The notes under the pieces are model-generated. The model ran no database searches and had not been told where the DNA came from. It worked only from the letters and a program-made list of their open reading frames with translations. Below are positions 17,347 to 25,335 of a stretch of DNA of 64,000 bases, in pieces. Source of the DNA: Synechococcus sp. PCC 7336. GTDB lineage: Bacteria > Cyanobacteriota > Cyanobacteriia > Thermostichales > PCC-7336. The stretch covers positions 3,399,426 to 3,463,425 of the forward strand of contig NZ_CM001776.1 in assembly GCF_000332275.1 (NCBI RefSeq), read 5' to 3'. The position numbers were made by a program, and so were the translations under genes. The number at the start of each line of letters is the position of its first letter. Position 1 is the stretch's first letter.

Positions 17347-17712
17347 TCAGTGTTCTGGGGGAATGTATTGGTCGGTGACATTCTCAAGGGGGACTTGTGG
17401 GAAGCCCATACTGTAGTTGAGCGAGCGGCCGTTGAGGTTGTAGCTAATTTCCCCTTGCTGGAGAAGGGCGCGGATGTAGTGCTCCAGGTCCGAGCCGATG
17501 CGGCGCAAATTGTAATCCGTCAAGTCTCGACCCTTGTAGGCTGCGACCAGCTCGTCAAACTTGCGAAATACCTTCTGCAGTGAAGCATCGTTCCAACTGA
17601 GTTCGTTATCGGGATCGACATCGAGCGTCAAGCGCTCTTCGCTGGGGACCAGTGCGTTATCTACGACCTCGCCCGCAAAGATATAAACGTGGCGAGTGGT
17701 GCATTTGAGCAT
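17347..17712 (-). CDS. ndhM: NAD(P)H-quinone oxidoreductase subunit M (NdhM)
   Basis: Subunit of the cyanobacterial NDH-1 complex, peripheral-arm side, involved in cyclic electron flow and respiration. The family start is MLKCTTRHVYIFAGEVVDN at ATG 17712; the frame also opens upstream to 17757 but that extension is not conserved. Diagnostic blocks: LTLDVDPDNELSW, DLTDYNLRRIGSDLEHYIR and GEISYNLNGRSLNYSMGFP. 121 residues, near the usual length. Confidence 0.92.
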   Translation of the reverse strand: MLKCTTRHVYIFAGEVVDNALVPSEERLTLDVDPDNELSWNDASLQKVFRKFDELVAAYKGRDLTDYNLRRIGSDLEHYIRALLQQGEISYNLNGRSLNYSMGFPQVPLENVTDQYIPPEH

Positions 17713-18206
17713 GGCAACGTAACGATGTTCGCAACAGACGTCAAATAATTTTACCACCGGGATTCTGCACTGGCAGAGGGCTTTGGCATAAGGTTCGGCG
17801 ATCGCCCCCTAAGCTTCTGACTTCTGCAGCATTCGCGGCGATCGCGATACAGTTGCATTCTCGATACAGTTGCATTCTCGATACAGTTGCATTCTCGGCG
17901 TCTATCGAACGAGCGATGCCGATCGCAGCTAAGGTTCGTCAGGCAATCTCTCCGTTCGCTATAGTTTCTGAGGACTTTTTGCCGTGCCATCGCCCATTGC
18001 TGAGAAATTTGGGCAGAATGGGGATAGTCCTATCTCACCTCGGCAAGCAATTTTCCGAGCTCCGGGACGCCATAGCGAGCTCTGCACAGCAGTGTTCGGA
18101 ACAGTATTCGGAACAACACCCTAATTCATTGGTTTGATGTTTTTGCCCGCTGTTCCACAGCCGATGCCCTCGCTGTCCGCCCTTTAGGAAGTCATTGGAA
18201 TTGGTC
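17713..18206. other. Intergenic region between ndhM and nrdR
   Basis: Divergent promoter region of about 490 bp without a convincing gene. It contains several HIP1 sites and a perfect 17-bp tandem repeat (listed separately), and near 18094-18120 a short GTTCGGAACAGTATTCGGAA repeat. Promoter elements were not assigned. Confidence 0.6.
17846..17896. repeat. Perfect 3 x 17-bp tandem repeat upstream of ndhM
   Basis: Three exact head-to-tail copies of GATACAGTTGCATTCTC at 17846, 17863 and 17880, placed about 135 bp upstream of the ndhM start. Exactness implies recent expansion or selection; the unit could be a regulator site, but no factor can be named. Confidence 0.9.
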
Positions 18207-18728
18207 ATGAAGTGTCCCAAGTGCAGTTCCGCAAACATTCGCGTTCTAGAATCTCGCTCTGCTGAAGCAGGCCAAAGTGTTCGCCGTCGGCGAGAGTGCA
18301 TGGAATGCAAGTTTCGGTTCACCACCTACGAGCGTATCGAGTTCGTTCCCATTATGGTGATCAAGCGAGATGGCTCGCGCGAATCTTTCGATCGCAATAA
18401 GATTTTCAAAGGCGTCATGCGTTCTTGCGAAAAGACCGCTGTGAGCGTCAAGGCAATGGAGGGGTTGGTGGAGTCGATTGAAGAGAAACTGCAGCTAGCG
18501 GATCGCCAAGAAGTGACCAGTAAAGAGATCGGCGAGATGGTGTTGGAGCAGTTGCAACCCCTGAGTGAAGTAGCTTATGTGCGATTTGCCTCGGTGTATC
18601 GAAAGTTCCAGGGGGTGCGGGACTTTATGACGGAATTAGGGAATTTCTCCAATAGTGTCGATGGCGTCGATCGGGTGCCCTCCGATCGAGAATCGACCTC
18701 TCAGCAATCTACTTCGGTCGTGGTTTAA
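18207..18728 (+). CDS. nrdR: Transcriptional repressor NrdR
   Basis: Zn-ribbon/ATP-cone repressor of ribonucleotide reductase genes. The zinc ribbon is [15 protein letters not shown] with [13 protein letters not shown]; the ATP-cone follows ([40 protein letters not shown]). 173 residues from ATG 18207; an in-frame ATG at 18195 adds four residues not conserved in the family. Confidence 0.94.
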   Translation: MKCPKCSSANIRVLESRSAEAGQSVRRRRECMECKFRFTTYERIEFVPIMVIKRDGSRESFDRNKIFKGVMRSCEKTAVSVKAMEGLVESIEEKLQLADRQEVTSKEIGEMVLEQLQPLSEVAYVRFASVYRKFQGVRDFMTELGNFSNSVDGVDRVPSDRESTSQQSTSVVV

Positions 18729-18809
18729 ACCGGTTCTGCGTCGAGAGCTGGAGTTGTTCGGATATTGTCAGTTAGCTCTAACGGATTCTGTAGCACCTGC
18801 AGGGCTAGG

Positions 18810-21191
18810 CTATCCTGCTAGCCCGCCAGTCCCCATTCCACGCGCGATCGCCGCTGGATCGGCGTCACCATAGTCGGTAGCGCGTTGCCTCGGCGTGCGA
18901 TTGGCCGATTGGATGAGCTCGCGCATCTGCTGCGGTGAGGTCTCTTGGCCGTGGGCAGCACCTGCGGCGCGGGTAATGCTCTCGTTCATCAGTGTGCCGC
19001 CGAGGTCGTTACAGCCAGCATTCAGTGCAGCGACAACCCCTGTACGACCCAGCTTCACCCAGCTTGCCTGGATGTTTGTAATGTATGGATTTAGGGCCAG
19101 TCGTGCGACGGCATGCACGAGCATCGCTTCGCGGAAGGTGGGGCCGCGTCGCGCCTTTCCTTTGAGGTAGATGGGTGCTTGCATATGCACGAACGGCAGC
19201 GGTACGAACTCGGTGAAACCGCCTGTCTTTTTCTGGAGCGCGCGAATGCGCAACAGGTGCCGCGCCCAATGTTTGGGGCGATCGACATGGCCAAACATGA
19301 TGGTGGCCGTGGTTTTGAAGCCGACCTCGTGGGCTGTCTCCATGACCTCAAACCATTGAGAGGTATCGATCTTGTCCGGGCAAATGACCGCACGGACCTC
19401 GTCATCGAGAATCTCGGCAGCTGTACCGGGTAGCGTGCTGAGGCCAGCTTGCTTCAATTGTTCGAGATACCCTTCGAGCCCGAGGTTCGAGCTTGCGGCC
19501 CCTTGCCAGACTTCGAGGGGCGAGAACGCATGTACGTGCATCTCGGGCACGGCTGCTTTCACAGCTTTGACGATGTCGATATAGGTCTGGCCCGTGTATT
19601 CGGGGTGAATGCCGCCCTGCATGCAGACTTCACTGCCGCCGCGCATCCAGGCTGCTCGGGTGCGCCGTTGGATATCGTCGAGACTGAGATCGTACGGACG
19701 ACCGCGCAGGTTCTCGGAATACTTCCCCTGCGAGAAGGCACAGAACTGGCATTTGAAGTAGCAGATATTGGTGTAGTTAATATTGCGGTTGACGACGAAG
19801 CTAACGACGTCGCCGTTAGCTTTACGCCTCAGGTCGTTGGCAGCTTGCACGACGGCATTGAAGTCGTCGCCGCGCGCTCGGAACAGCCTGATGACATCGG
19901 TTTCGTCGAGATCTCTGCCCGCTTTAGCGCGATCGAGGATAGTGACGAGATCGCCCGACACTCGCGCAGGCACGGTTGCGATCCCGGCCAGCACGTCTAC
20001 TGGTGGCGATCGATCTTCCCCAGCCGACCAGTCATCCGTGCGCGGTAACCCTTCTGCGTCGATAAGCTTGAGAATTCGAGTCTTCAAGCCCGCGTCTACC
20101 CACTTGTTAAGATTCTGCGCGTAGGCCGGATAAATGGTCAGTCGCTCGTGCAGGTGTTTGCCGGCAAGCTCGGTTTCGCGCGCCAGCTCTTCCAGGTGGG
20201 GCCAGGGTGCTTCGGGATTGATAAAGTCGGGCGTCAGCGGCGAGACCCCGCCCCAATCGTTGATGCCTGCGGCGATGATTTGTCCGAACGCCCCCGGACT
20301 CAGGTTTGGTGGTGCTTGCACGCTCATCTCAGCGCCGAACAGGATACGTGTCACGGCGATAGTCCACAGAAGCTCGGTCAAAGCTGGCTCTGGCGATCGA
20401 TGCATCGCGGTGTTTGGCTTTGCGCGAAAGTTCTGGATGATGATTTCCTGAATGTGCCCGTGCGCCTCGTGCAGCTCGCGAATGGCAAGCAACGACTCGA
20501 TACGTTCGCGACGCGTTTCGCCAATGCCGATGAGAATGCCAGTGCTGAACGGAATGTTGGCCGCGCCCGCATCGCGTAGCGTCTGCAGGCGCACGGACGG
20601 GAGCTTGTCTGGCGAGCCGTAATGCGGCATGCCTATTTCGGTCAATCGGTCCGATGCAGACTCGAGCATGATGCCCATTGAGGGAGAGACGGGACGCAAG
20701 CTTGCGATCTCCTCAGGCGTCATGGTGCCGGGGTTGAGGTGCGGCAACAGGCCAGTTTCTTCCAGGACGGTTGCCGCAGCATCGCGCAGGTATTGCAGGG
20801 TCGTCTCGTAACCCATCTCGGCGAGCGCCTCGCGCGCGACTGTGTGACGCAGCTCGGGTTTCTCGCCGAGACTGAAGAGTGCTTCTTTGCAACCCATCTC
20901 AGCACCCTTGCGCGCCACATCGAGCACTCGATCGAGAGGCATGTAGGGTGAATTGAGTGTCTTCGGCGTCTGCGCGAACGTGCAGTAATGGCAAACATCG
21001 CGGCAGAGATGGGTCAGGGGGATAAAGACCTTCTTGGAGTAGGTGATGAGATTCAGGCAGCCTCGGTCGCGCAGCGTTGCGGCGACCGAGGCTAGTGCCT
21101 TGGTGTCCTCGCAGTCTGCCAGGGCGATCGCTGCTTCCTCGCTCGGCAGTACGCCCGCGCGGGCGGCATCGAGCAAATCCTGAATGTGCAT
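18810..21191 (-). CDS. fbiC: Bifunctional FO synthase (CofG-CofH fusion, FbiC type)
   Basis: Makes 7,8-didemethyl-8-hydroxy-5-deazariboflavin (FO), the deazaflavin of coenzyme F420 and of deazaflavin-type photolyases. Two radical-SAM halves are fused: the CofG half has CRDVCHYCTFAQTPKTLNSP (CxxxCxxC) near residue 65, the CofH half has CYFKCQFCAFSQGKYSENLR near residue 520, followed by GSEVCMQGGIHPEYTG and TLPGTAAEILDDEVR. 793 residues from ATG 21191, which is six bases after GGGGGA; the frame opens further to 21251 without a matching family start. Cyanobacteria usually carry separate cofG and cofH, so the fused form suggests horizontal acquisition. HIP1 sites are also rare in this gene. Confidence 0.93.
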   Translation of the reverse strand: MHIQDLLDAARAGVLPSEEAAIALADCEDTKALASVAATLRDRGCLNLITYSKKVFIPLTHLCRDVCHYCTFAQTPKTLNSPYMPLDRVLDVARKGAEMGCKEALFSLGEKPELRHTVAREALAEMGYETTLQYLRDAAATVLEETGLLPHLNPGTMTPEEIASLRPVSPSMGIMLESASDRLTEIGMPHYGSPDKLPSVRLQTLRDAGAANIPFSTGILIGIGETRRERIESLLAIRELHEAHGHIQEIIIQNFRAKPNTAMHRSPEPALTELLWTIAVTRILFGAEMSVQAPPNLSPGAFGQIIAAGINDWGGVSPLTPDFINPEAPWPHLEELARETELAGKHLHERLTIYPAYAQNLNKWVDAGLKTRILKLIDAEGLPRTDDWSAGEDRSPPVDVLAGIATVPARVSGDLVTILDRAKAGRDLDETDVIRLFRARGDDFNAVVQAANDLRRKANGDVVSFVVNRNINYTNICYFKCQFCAFSQGKYSENLRGRPYDLSLDDIQRRTRAAWMRGGSEVCMQGGIHPEYTGQTYIDIVKAVKAAVPEMHVHAFSPLEVWQGAASSNLGLEGYLEQLKQAGLSTLPGTAAEILDDEVRAVICPDKIDTSQWFEVMETAHEVGFKTTATIMFGHVDRPKHWARHLLRIRALQKKTGGFTEFVPLPFVHMQAPIYLKGKARRGPTFREAMLVHAVARLALNPYITNIQASWVKLGRTGVVAALNAGCNDLGGTLMNESITRAAGAAHGQETSPQQMRELIQSANRTPRQRATDYGDADPAAIARGMGTGGLAG

Positions 21192-21265
21192 ACGTCCCCC
21201 GATCGGCCTTGAGTGGCTAACAGCCTTGTCAACATTAACCGAGCATCGCAAGAATTAAAGTCTTC

Positions 21266-21855
21266 TCAAGGATTCAAAATTTGCTCGGCTGAAAGCAACC
21301 CGTCCTCAAACCTGCCGGATTGGATCGCTTCAGAGCCCCGAAACTCTGCCGTATCGTAAAAGCCATCCACCAACGTACAAACCGTTACCCGACCCTCTAG
21401 TGGATCGACAATCCAATACTCGGCAATATCGAGGACTGCATATTCTGTCCGCTTGGCCCGATAGTCCGTGCTGGCGGTCGAGGGACTTGCCACTTCAACC
21501 ACCAAGAGGGGGGGGGTTCGCTCAATAAAATGACCGCCTCGCGAGATCGGATTTCCTGCCATTGCTGTTGGGGTAAGACGACTACATCTGGAATGCGAAC
21601 CGTATCCCATCGGCCCCGTTGTGGAGACTGAATGCCGATCGCCCCTTTACGTGCAACCCAAGGTAACTTCCGAGTGGCGATCGCAGCCTCAAACTGTTTT
21701 TCCAACAGGTGCATAATTTCAGCATGTAGGCCGGTCCCCAGACTCATTGGAATTAATTCACCTGCCACCAGCTCGTAGCGTACATCCGTGCCGTTGTCGT
21801 ATTGGAGATAGTCAGCAAAACTGAGGCGTTCGAGCGCAACTGCCATCACTATCAC
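21266..21855 (-). pseudogene. Uma2 family gene broken at a 9-G homopolymer
   Basis: Two overlapping minus-strand frames make one Uma2 protein. The upstream frame (ATG 21843 or 21855) carries YELVAGELIPMSLGTGLHAE and VRIPDVVVLPQQQWQEIRSR, and runs into a run of nine C (coding strand) at 21508-21516. The downstream frame supplies PPLLVVEVASPSTASTDYRA and YAVLDIAEYWIVDPLEGRV. One extra base in the run would restore a continuous reading through EPPPLLVVEVASPST. This is a frameshift mutation, a phase-variable tract or a sequencing error. Confidence 0.85.
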
Positions 21856-22058
21856 TCCCGCATTGCTATGCCAGGACTCAATGACTTCATATTATCCCGC
21901 TCGATCGACTAAATCTTAGTGGCGGGATTGACGGATTCAATTCAGTTCGCAATTTTTCGAGGCTCCCTTTACTTGCTTTGGCGAGCTTGGCAGACAGGGC
22001 GGCTATGCATACTAACTGTTTCAAGTGCGATCGCTTTGTTCCTGATTTGCTTCATACC

Positions 22059-22724
22059 CTATTCCAGTGGCTGAATCCAACTCCGTACAGTCCGAATGAC
22101 TTGATTCTCACTTTGAGTTTGCCGCTGCACTAAAAATTGGTTTAGCCGAGCCGCAGTTACTTTTGGAAACGCAGCACTCACGTCAGACTCCTCATAACCG
22201 CCCGATCGCCATTGGTAAATAATCAATCCGCGTCGCTTAGTATATCGCCAAACTTCAGGCACCCCCAGTGCCCAATAAATCTCGATTCGTTGAGTTGAAG
22301 GACTAGTAATATCCACCTCAATAACTAGATCCGGTGGCAGTTGTGCCGGAATCTCGGGATCTAGCCCTTCCAGCTTTGATGCATTTGGGATATAAAAGCC
22401 CGTATCCGGTTCTGCCCCTTTTTCTAAATCCTCCCGATCCAGCGTCGTCGAGCCCACATCGACCACCTCCAGATCGAGCTCTTCCGTCAAGGTTGTGACA
22501 ATGCGAGCCAACAAGCGATTAATAATCTCGTGAAGCTTAGAAGGCATTTTTAGAGTCAGAATCCCGCGATCGTAGGCAATGCGAGTCGCACGATGGTCTC
22601 CCATATCAGTCAGCATTGCCCGATAGGTTTGCCAGCTAATGCTCGACAAAACAACCGTCTGGGTGAGCTGTCCGTCAAAATTATCTAAGTCGAGTTCACT
22701 GACTTTAGTAGAAATCATCACCAT
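22059..22724 (-). CDS. Uma2 family putative endonuclease
   Basis: 221 residues from ATG 22724 (frame open to 22742). Uma2 core: AYDRGILTLKMPSKLHEIIN, PDTGFYIPNASKLEGLDPEI, PPDLVIEVDITSPSTQRIEI and GVPEVWRYTKRRGLIIYQW, containing the D, E and K-position residues expected for a PD-(D/E)XK-like fold. It follows the frameshifted Uma2 paralog on the same strand, but the two are too divergent to be a recent duplication. Confidence 0.85.
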   Translation of the reverse strand: MVMISTKVSELDLDNFDGQLTQTVVLSSISWQTYRAMLTDMGDHRATRIAYDRGILTLKMPSKLHEIINRLLARIVTTLTEELDLEVVDVGSTTLDREDLEKGAEPDTGFYIPNASKLEGLDPEIPAQLPPDLVIEVDITSPSTQRIEIYWALGVPEVWRYTKRRGLIIYQWRSGGYEESDVSAAFPKVTAARLNQFLVQRQTQSENQVIRTVRSWIQPLE

Positions 22725-22970
22725 CGCAAGCGCCTGTTGCAAGTGGCTCTATTCTACAAGTTTGGATTTGCGATCGCGATCGCAGTTTAGTTGGGCTTGA
22801 GTGAGCGATCGCCTTCCTCTCAGCCTAATTCCGAACTGTTTCTGCATTCGCGAGAGCTTTAGGCGATCGCGGAAGCTACCAGATGCCCGCGATCGCTTGT
22901 CTGCTGCCGCTGCGGAACTCTTCTCGCCCGGAAGCTTTGAGTCGCCAGTTTTGTCAAAGTCTACTAGCGA

Positions 22971-23510
22971 CTATTTCTCCGCCGCCGACCCTGTGGGCGA
23001 CAGGCGCTTGCGCAGCGAAGTGGAGCGACGCTTGGCAATATCGCTATCGGGATCGATCGCCAGCGCCGTCTCGTAAGCCTCAACCGCCTGACCAATTAAA
23101 TTCTTTTTCTCGTAAGCATGGGCGAGATTGTTCCAAGCGGTGGCATAGTCTCGTTCTGCTTCTACCGCACTTTTATAAAACCGAATGGCGAGGTCGTATT
23201 GCTCCTGGAGAAAATAGGTGTATCCCATTGCATTGCACACGACAGGGATATCTTCTTCCGCGACATCGATCGCTTTACGGAACTGAGCGATCGCCAGATC
23301 GTATAACTTCTTTTCTAGATACACGCTGCCCAACTCGTAGTGCTCTTCGGGGGTACCTTTGCCTTTGGCCAAACGCCCCTGCAATCGACTAATGACCCCC
23401 TCCTGACGGCGATTGCGCATCACCTCGCGAAACACCAGCAAACCAATGACCCCCAGCACGGCGGTCAGAGCCAGCAGATAAATCAGAGGTAAAACCGATG
23501 ACAATTCCAT
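22971..23510 (-). CDS. ycf37: Membrane-anchored TPR protein, Ycf37-like
   Basis: 179 residues. An N-terminal transmembrane helix ([20 protein letters not shown]) is followed by a basic linker and three TPR units ([60 protein letters not shown]). Size and architecture match Ycf37, a thylakoid protein needed for photosystem I accumulation in cyanobacteria; the symbol is an inference from that architecture. Its start overlaps the open frame upstream of nadK, so the two are divergent. Confidence 0.65.
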   Translation of the reverse strand: MELSSVLPLIYLLALTAVLGVIGLLVFREVMRNRRQEGVISRLQGRLAKGKGTPEEHYELGSVYLEKKLYDLAIAQFRKAIDVAEEDIPVVCNAMGYTYFLQEQYDLAIRFYKSAVEAERDYATAWNNLAHAYEKKNLIGQAVEAYETALAIDPDSDIAKRRSTSLRKRLSPTGSAAEK

Positions 23511-23793
23511 GAATCCAGCACCTTCTATCGCTTCTCAACCTACCACCCCTCGGCCATCTGGCGAGGGATACCTGCCGAGCGAGCCCAGGGGGAAGCACTC
23601 CCAATACTGGCAATCCCCCATCATCGAGCAACAATCCCGATATCCTGATAAAGATGTGGGGGCGATCGCCACCCCCTTCCCGCTTCACTACCTGCTAGCC
23701 ATTCCTGATGCGAGATCGACTCTCGCTTGGCAGGCTGCAGTATTATGGTGCGACGCACCGCCTATGCCATCACCCTTTCACATCGCCAACTCC

Positions 23794-24720
23794 ATGGGAC
23801 AGTCCAAAGCAGGGATTATCTACAATGACAGCAAACCATCAGCCCTGCGGGCCAAAGACTCGATGGTGGAATGGCTGGAAACCAAAGGCTGGAAGGTTCA
23901 TACTGCAACGGGGACTAGCGGTATCTTAGGCTATTCTCAACCCCACAGCCCCGTTCGCCACAGCCCGATCGATCGCCTCGCTCCTCCGGGCTTCGATACC
24001 GACATGGACTTTGCCATTGTGCTGGGGGGGGACGGCACTGTGCTAGCCGCCGCCCGCCAATTGGCCCCCCACCGCATTCCGCTTTTAGCCGTCAACACCG
24101 GTCACCTCGGCTTCTTAACCGAAACTTATTTACCCTTGCTATTCAAGGCAACCGAAGCGGTCTTGTCGGGGGATTGCTATCTCGACGAGCGCACCATGAT
24201 CGCCGTTCAAGTTTGGCGGGAAGGAGCGTTAATCTGGGAGGCATTGGCCCTCAACGAGTTAGTTCTACACCGGGAACCCCTCACCAGCATGTGCCACTTC
24301 GAAATCAGTATTGGCGAGCATTCTCCTTTAGATGTGGCTGCCGACGGCATCATTGTTGCTACTCCCACAGGCTCGACCGCCTACGCCCTGTCAGCCGGCG
24401 GTCCAGTGGTCATCCCCGGTGTCTCCGTCCTACAGCTCATTCCTATTTGTGCCCATTCTCTGGCCTCGCGCGCCCTTGTCTTTCCCGACAGCGAGCTGAT
24501 TCAGATTGTCTCCCCCCAACAGGATCAGCTGATCTTAGTGGTCGATGGCAACGCAGGTTGCTACATTTCACCTCATCGGGACGAAATTCGGATTGCCCGC
24601 TCGTCCTACCAAACCCAGCTGATTCGCCTGAAGCGGGCGGAGTTTTTCCGTCTGCTAAGAGAGAAACTGGGATGGGGCTTGACCCACGCCTCCAAACCAA
24701 CATCGGTAGAGTTGCCGTAG
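23794..24720 (+). CDS. nadK: NAD kinase
   Basis: Phosphorylates NAD to NADP. The family start [17 protein letters not shown] is at ATG 23794; the frame is open 95 codons further upstream but that stretch is not conserved and overlaps the divergent TPR gene. Motifs: [20 protein letters not shown] (GGDGT), [23 protein letters not shown] and [20 protein letters not shown]. 308 residues, full length. Followed after 45 bases by a universal stress protein gene. Confidence 0.93.
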   Translation: MGQSKAGIIYNDSKPSALRAKDSMVEWLETKGWKVHTATGTSGILGYSQPHSPVRHSPIDRLAPPGFDTDMDFAIVLGGDGTVLAAARQLAPHRIPLLAVNTGHLGFLTETYLPLLFKATEAVLSGDCYLDERTMIAVQVWREGALIWEALALNELVLHREPLTSMCHFEISIGEHSPLDVAADGIIVATPTGSTAYALSAGGPVVIPGVSVLQLIPICAHSLASRALVFPDSELIQIVSPQQDQLILVVDGNAGCYISPHRDEIRIARSSYQTQLIRLKRAEFFRLLREKLGWGLTHASKPTSVELP

Positions 24721-24765
24721 GGGTTTTTCGCCTCATTTTCAATCCCCATTACCGGAGAGCTGTTC

Positions 24766-25212
24766 GTGAACGCAATCGTGGTGGCTGTCGATGTCTCGCC
24801 TCAGGCTATGCCCGTGGTGGAGGCCCTCAAAACCCTCAACCTCGCTCCCCACACCCGGGTGGTATTGGCCTACGTGTTGCCTGCTGCTGGAGAGGACGAC
24901 CTGCCTGCCGATGTCCCCAATCAAGCGCGATCGCCCCAGCAGAAGCTCATGCAGGCAGAAACCTTTTTGCACGAGCTGAGGGACGAGGTCACCACGCTTT
25001 TGGGGGAGGTTAAACTCGCGATCGAAATTGCCACGGGCGATCCAGCCGAGGAGATCGTCCGGCTTGCGGGCATTCACCAAGCCGATCTGATTGTGTTGGG
25101 CTCGCGCGGGCTCAAGGGTGTGAATCGGGTGATTTTAGGCTCGGTGAGTACTCAAGTGGTGGAGTCGGCACACTGCTCGGTCTATGTCATCAAGCGAGAT
25201 CGATTGCCGTAG
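24766..25212 (+). CDS. Universal stress protein (UspA family)
   Basis: 148-residue single Usp domain. Starts at GTG 24766 (MNAIVVAVDVSPQA). The nucleotide-binding motif is GSRGLKGVNRVILGSVSTQV, of the ATP-binding G-2x-G-9x-G-S/T class. Probably co-transcribed with nadK. Confidence 0.88.
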   Translation: MNAIVVAVDVSPQAMPVVEALKTLNLAPHTRVVLAYVLPAAGEDDLPADVPNQARSPQQKLMQAETFLHELRDEVTTLLGEVKLAIEIATGDPAEEIVRLAGIHQADLIVLGSRGLKGVNRVILGSVSTQVVESAHCSVYVIKRDRLP

Positions 25213-25274
25213 CAAAGCCAGTTTTTCATTCGCGTTGGCGAGCGACACAAGCGTAAATGGATTCCTCAGAAAAA

Positions 25275-25300
25275 CAGGGATATGGTTAACCATACCCCTG
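25275..25300. terminator. Candidate bidirectional terminator
   Basis: CAGGGATATGGTT followed by AACCATACCCCTG forms a near-perfect stem (one mismatch) centred on GTTAAC, located between the convergent Usp and RTX genes. There is no long T-run on either side, so termination is inferred from position and stem only. Confidence 0.4.
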
Positions 25301-25335
25301 CCGATCGATTGAAAATAAACTCAATAGCGGGAGAG

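Noticed and set aside
23509..23793. 95-codon N-terminal extension of NAD kinase
   Set aside because: It is not conserved in the family and overlaps the divergent TPR gene's promoter; ATG 23794 fits the family.
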